A stretch of DNA of 64,000 bases from positions 4,491,501 through 4,555,500 of the forward strand of contig NC_059084.1 of assembly GCF_020497125.1 (NCBI RefSeq). The letters are read 5' to 3'. Every line of letters starts with the position of its first letter. Position 1 is the stretch's first letter. The notes beneath the pieces are model-generated. The model was given only the letters and a program-made list of their open reading frames with translations. It was not told the origin of the DNA and made no database searches. Origin of the DNA: Mauremys mutica. Its lineage: Eukaryota > Chordata > Testudines > Geoemydidae. Of the stretch, positions 58,966-64,000 are shown piece after piece. The position numbers were made by a program, and so were the translations under genes.

Positions 58966-60548
58966 CTGAGAGAGGGAGACATGGTGGCATACAGCTGAAT
59001 AAACACCTTCCGGCATCCCGTGAACACAACACACGCTGGGGCGAACATTTCCGAAGGGCTGGGGTCGAGTGTGCAGGCCCAGCGTCTACTCAAAATGTGC
59101 CCCTGCAAAATGACCTACTTGTACCTGACACCACCTGCTTTCCACCCTCAGTCAGACACATGCACTCAGGTTCGCGTCAACTGGGGATGCAATCATGCAC
59201 TCAGACATTGCACCTGCTGCAAAAGGGAAGCAGCCCATCTCTCGCTGTGTTTCCCAGGTGACTAAAGTACATTCCAGCCCAGCTCAGTAAATCGCCTCAG
59301 TGATTTAACCACCCCACATTTCATCTAGTCAGCAAATCACGCCGCACCCTAGTCTAATGACAACCTGCTCTGTATGTTGTCCACGCTACAGGGCTGAAAT
59401 GAAATTGTACAATTCCCCAGGGAACAACTCACACCTCACTACGCGCCACCCGATAATTAAACCGGCTCTGACACCCCCACGATGAATACGCCAGATCTCT
59501 AACCGGCCTAATGGAAAGCACCGTCTTTACATGCAAACGCCTATTCAGGTGACTCGCGATGCTGAGTGTCCAACTGGAGATACCGTGAAGAGGCCCAGTT
59601 CTCAGAAAGCGCCGAGCAACTACACCGGTGTCTCAAGCGTGGCACCCAACCTGCCAGTCACTTGTTGGTACCCGGACCGCATCTATTTTTCACGTTATGC
59701 CAATGATTTATTCCAATCCCACCCATCAAACACGCCCCCCCTTTGGCCACCCTACTGAAGAAACCACACTCTGGATCATGCCAGTTGTTAAGACGCACTT
59801 TATAAATAATCCCCATAAATAAACCACAACTCACATCACCCTGTCACCCATGTCACTCCCGTAAGCACATCACACTTGGCATCAAATTGTTCAAAGGGGA
59901 CGCACCCAGCTGTGCAGACAGACGTGTGCGCAAACACAGCTTCATTAGCACATGCGACAGCAGGGCCAGGCTGAGAAAAAACGCTTCCAAAGGGGCAGCT
60001 AGATGGCTGATCTGTGGCAACAAACACTTGCACTGTCTGGTTTTTAAAATCAGCATCCCTGGGTCCTGCTCCTGAGAGGTGCTGAGTCCAGTGGGCACCC
60101 TGCACCTTGCAGGTCAGTCCCACATTGCACCGCCCATGATCACAGAGCTTTAGTGACGTCTCCCCTAGCTCGAAGGGCTGCCGTAAGGACTCAGACTGGT
60201 GCCTGAGCTGCTAACCCAGACTGCAAAGCAGCCTCATGCTGGAAGGGGGAGTTGCTTTGAATTAGGCTGGTTGTTCTCCCTGGCAGATGCACACACAGGC
60301 TGTGTAACAGCATCTCCCCCAGATTCCTTCACAGTCAGTGGAATTAAACCGGCTGATCAGGAACACCACCTGGGCACCTGGTGCCGGCCCTGCCCCACCT
60401 CGGACCCTTAGGGGTTGGGCTGGACTTTTTACTAACTACTTTGCAGGAGGCTGGACAGGATGAGGAAGAGAGAAGGGGAAGGAGAGAATCACAGAGAGAG
60501 AGGCGGGGGAGGAGTGGGATCAGGGTACCAATGGATTTGGATTCTTAC

Positions 60549-60628
60549 AGGAATGTCTTTCAGCACCTGGTTTTCTGCCTTAGGTCTCCCTTTCTTCTTG
60601 CCTTCTGTTTTGTCGCTGGTTGCATTTC
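60549..60628 (-). CDS. ZNF512B: ZNF512B coding exon, N-terminal basic patch (first exon visible)
   Basis: The exon is 80 nt, bounded by a TTTGCAG acceptor and a GTAAGA donor. It starts with two bases of a split codon and then encodes 26 residues, NATSDKTEGKKKGRPKAENQ followed by VLKDIP. The KKKGRPK core resembles an AT-hook minor-groove DNA-binding motif. Human ZNF512B has a nearly identical stretch about 70 residues from its start, so one or more upstream coding exons are missing from the window. Confidence 0.95.
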
Positions 60629-63600
60629 CTGCAAACAAACACAGAACATGTGGCCCACAGCTACCCAGCCAGCAATTCCAGACCGTGATTTTCATCATTG
60701 CACTAGACTTCTCCTGCCTATTACCCAGCCCAGATAGCCCACCATTTCCTAACCCTCCCTCCTGACTGTGCCGTGACTGTCCAAACTTCACACCTTCACA
60801 ATTCAGCCTGGATCGAATCCAGGGTTAGAGTCAACCTCAGTGCACGCCAACAGCCGAACTCCAAGGGCGGGAATTTCAGAACACTCAGCTCTGGCCTAGC
60901 TCTGCTCCCGTTTAACCCATTGCCTTCAGCGGGAGCCGCGCCCGGCCGAAGCTGAGTGCTCCTGAGATCCCTGCCCGATGCGTCCGTTTCTTTTTGTCTC
61001 CAACAACAAACAAGCCTGGGCTGGGAAAGGGGCCAAACCCTGATGCCCAGGGAAGGGAACTGGGGGCAAAGATCCAACAACAGGATCAAGTAGCCCGAGC
61101 CAGGCTGGAAAACAGGGATTGTCCCAGCACCCCTTAAAGCATTAGAGCTCCGCTGCACTCCCACCCTGACGGCACCACAACCGCTCGCAGCAATGGACGG
61201 CGCCGTGGCAATTCCAGGTATGCTTAGAATGGAAGCGTTATGGCCGAGGAGGTGAGAGCTAGGAGGAGATGGCACGGGTAGGGGAGAGTGACGAGTTATG
61301 GCCATGGAGCTGATCCTGCGGAGCTGCAGAGACTGGAGGTGAGGCAGTAAGGCCAAGAAGAAGGAACAGACGATGGAGGACTAAACACAGGCTACATGCC
61401 GCACATCATCTCCGTGAGGCTGTTTAGGGAGGAAGTTCACCCCTCTCCTGGGGGGCCAGCACGCAGCCTGTGAAGTGCTCACATCCTACCCTGAGGGCTT
61501 TGTACTCGGCCCACCCTCAGCCTGGGCTCAAGCCGTAGCAGCTTTGAGACTCCTGCCCCTCGGTTCCCTACATGAGCCCTCACTCCCGGGCAATCCTTAC
61601 TGGTCCCAGTGGGAGTCCAGCTCACTCCTGGGGTCTTTCCAGAGCCCTACTTACAGTGACCTCGTCTCTAGCTCCTGGCGGCGCTTCCCAAGACCCACCA
61701 CAGGTCACTGGTTGGAAGCAGCCCGCCAGGGCCTTGGCTCGCATCCGGCTTGTAGGATCAGCCTGCCCTAAACAGGGGGGCTGAAGGAAAAGGTCAGCAA
61801 CTGCCTAAGGCTGAGTTACTGGAGCTCACTAGCAATCCCTGGGGAAACACCCCCCACCCCTCCTTAGGCCAGTCTCCCCCTCGTAAGCGCCACTCCTCCA
61901 TGGGGACCTGGGAGCACGTTCTGGGTGTGTGTCTGATGGGCACTGCCTGAACGCAGGAACAGGCAGATGGACGGGGCACGTTCCAGCACCGGCCTAAATG
62001 GGACGATCATGATGTCTAGCCCTTGTTCTGGCTCCATTGTCCAGGGATGAATTGCACTGGATCTGAATGAATAATTGATGGTTTGGGTCTCTCGACCCAA
62101 GACAATCGCCCCCCCCCAACTTTTTTAGTACAATTTTCCATGTTATTTTCCTCCTTTTTGTTTTTTAAAAAACAAACCGAGCTACATTTCTAAACGAAAC
62201 GTCATTCTGAAAGGAAAAGTCGACATTTTCATTTTGAAAATATCAACGTGAAATGTTTCAACATTAAAAAAAAGTCATTTTTTGCGGCCAAAACTATTCA
62301 TTGCATTCGACCCAAAATTGTGAATAGTTTTGGTCAGGCTGAAACTGCAATTTTTTTTATCAAATAAACTATTTGTTTGAAAAATTTCACCCAGTTCTAA
62401 AACTCATCCCATGTGAACTAAGATTGGATTATCACAGTTTTTCTGCTATCAAACTTGCTGAATACATCAACAGCAGCAAGGTACCTACCCAAATGACCCT
62501 GGTTTGCAGAGTCCATCTGCCAAGCTGATGTCCCTCAGGGCTGTATTTTCATAAGATCCACTAGCATCCTGCATTACAGCCAGCATAATGCACCCTTAAA
62601 ATATAACCTTAATCAACAGGGCTAATTCTCTGAAAATTCCATTAGGTCGAGCTCCTTTGGTATCCAATGACCTGGGTTGTTCTGCCGACTCCTGCACCAG
62701 TGTCCCAATGTAACTTCCTATCATTTCAAGCAGGACTGACACTCTCCTTTCTAATTTCATACAACCCCTCTTGAAAACGAAAACAGAGATGAAGCTCTGG
62801 TTTGGCCTAACCCTACTCAGCAGCAGAGTTTTCATTATTGTCAAGGGCCTGCCAGAACAGCACAGAACCCTTCTGAACGGTCGAGAATGACAATGTGTAT
62901 TTACATATCACAGTGCTGAGCACTATATGGCTGCTTATGTCATAACATTATGGTCTCCAGCTGGCAGCCAGGAGGCCTTCCCAGCACTACTCCAGTTTTA
63001 CACTGAAATCAATGGAGCTACTCTAGGGTAAGGCAGGAGTAGTGCCGCAGAGAATCAGCATCACCGAAGCAGGGTGGAGCTCTGCCCTTCCTCTTCCACT
63101 GCAGATTGTCAGGGTCCCGGTTGGGCTCTTGGTGCATCAAAGATTTTTCATGGGTCTACTCCATACCCCCCGGAGTATGGAGTAGACCCATACTTAAATT
63201 CCTCATGAACACTCGGAGGACAAGCCTACCCTCGTGCTGTTCTCCTGGCCGATCACATCAGCTAACAGCACAGATGGGAGTTCCTTGCAAGAGGAAGGGG
63301 GCAGTTTCCTTCTCCTCCTCGCCCGCCTCTGAAGATTTTGGGATCCTAACACAGGACATGCCAGGACCATCCTCTAGGATGAAGAGGCTCGGCCCTGCGA
63401 AAGACCGCAAGGGAGACAGTTTTGCTGACATCCTTCCCATCTGTGGTCAGTGCTGCTTATTTTGCAAACAGGAGCTTTTGGAGTTGACTGAAGTCTTTAT
63501 TTACTGGCAAGGAATCAGAAGAGCCTCCAGTCACACTCTAAAGCCACGGTCGAGTTTCCCTCGCTGCATCACAGAACAGGCTGTGTGAGTCAGGGTGAGC

Positions 63601-64000
63601 TACTGCACCCCAAAACCATTGGCTGTTGGTTTTGTTATCAATACAGCTGCTGACATGGCAGATTGAGTTTTAGGGGGCCTTAAATACATACCTTAGAGGC
63701 TTTGGCCTTGTGCCTGAGGTGGTGGATACGAATGCCCCACAAGCCACATCCTGATTGTGCCTTTCTGGTATCGCAATCTCTCTCTCTAGTCTAATTTCCA
63801 GGTCAGGAACCTCCAGTTAAAAACATTGTTTTGTTTCATTTAATATAGCGTCAGGTACAGGAATGGTCTAGTGCAAAATGGCAGAAGCAACTAAGAGTGA
63901 CAAAAAATAGCAAATGCCTGTTTTTCAGTTATATTAAAGGACATATTAGTAATTTTTATTACATTTTCCATGTGCCCATTTCTTTGGCTGCTAGCATTCT
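60629..64000. other. No coding exon recognised; upstream of the visible ZNF512B exons
   Basis: I looked on the minus strand for the expected N-terminal ZNF512B exon(s) and found none. There is an AT-rich segment at 62100-62400 with a 13-bp-arm hairpin (ccaaaactattca at 62288-62300 and its inverse at 62321-62333), a 'tgaaatcaatggagctactc' repeat fragment near 63005, and the perfect hairpin at 63151-63190. The stretch is probably the first intron. Confidence 0.45.
63151..63190. repeat. Perfect 16-bp inverted repeat with 8-nt loop
   Basis: Arm 'tgggtctactccatac' (63151-63166) is exactly complementary in reverse to 'gtatggagtagaccca' (63175-63190); the loop is ccccccgga-type, 8 nt. No transposon ends were recognised around it. 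Confidence 0.9.

Larger units (their letters stand above)
23382..60628 (-). other. ZNF512B: ZNF512B gene, coding span in this window (15 exons, 5' end missing)
   Basis: This is a nuclear zinc-finger chromatin protein; the family is known as a transcriptional repressor linked to TGF-beta signalling and to the NuRD subunit RBBP4. Fifteen minus-strand exons join in frame (2081 nt: 2 nt of a split codon, 692 codons, stop). Eight fingers alternate C-x4-C/x12/H-x3-C type (the third finger is C-x2-C-x13-H-x3-C) with classical C2H2 type. Landmarks in order are a KKKGRPKAE basic patch, finger pair 1, a linker with RKQKTPKKF, finger pairs 2 and 3, a SGRIRRTSAQVAVFHLQEIA block, finger pair 4 and a GKKRGRKPKER AT-hook-like tail. 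The paralogue ZNF512 is excluded because QEERERLRKVLKQMGKLKCP, HLQEIAEDELAKDWTKRRMK and the tail follow ZNF512B as I recall it. The start codon, N-terminal exon(s) and promoter are not seen and are presumably beyond position 64000. Confidence 0.96.

Noticed and set aside
23382..60628. Identification of the gene as the paralogue ZNF512
   Set aside because: The N-terminal KKKGRPKAENQ, the RKQKTPKKF linker, QMGKLKCP and the GKKRGRKPKER...PEK tail follow ZNF512B rather than ZNF512 as I recall both.

Overview
The window is vertebrate nuclear DNA, very probably from a turtle. One gene is split into 15 short exons with GT/AG borders, introns run from 0.2 to 6.6 kb, and the rest is dense with old interspersed repeats. 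The repeats (hAT-like short elements that begin with a 'caggggtaggcaacct' or 'caggggtgggcaaa' terminus, the 'gggtgaccagac' TA element, CR1 tails, a Ty3/Gypsy remnant, a tRNA-derived SINE) are, from my recall, a turtle-like set. Species cannot be fixed by eye.

The gene is ZNF512B, on the minus strand from 60628 down to a TAA stop at 23382-23384. All 15 exon joints keep the frame and give 692 codons plus a split first codon. The initiator exon and promoter are not recognisable here and probably lie beyond 64000. The product carries eight zinc fingers as four C2HC + C2H2 pairs, AT-hook-like basic patches at both ends, and an RKQKTPK motif matching the reported RBBP4/NuRD-binding motif of this protein. 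The valine/proline/threonine/lysine repeat that I recall in the mammalian protein is absent.

Positions 1 to about 21000 hold no gene I can support. They contain repeats, an AT-rich tract at 3900-4240 that looks like the polyadenylated end of an unknown minus-strand transcript, one orphan exon-like segment at 4552-4605, and nested inverted-repeat elements at 16893-17985.

The introns carry most of the interesting structure. The last intron holds a hAT-like element (24701-26991) with a perfect 8-bp target duplication that has been inflated to 2.3 kb by an internal C-rich minisatellite. The 27203-32259 intron holds a palindromic hAT element, a TA element and a LINE reverse-transcriptase relic. 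The 33698-40339 intron holds three short inverted-repeat elements. The 47244-52821 intron holds a Ty3/Gypsy remnant with both LTRs but most of pol deleted, another hAT copy and a GC-rich element. The right end (60629-64000) has no recognised gene but contains a perfect 16-bp-arm hairpin at 63151-63190.
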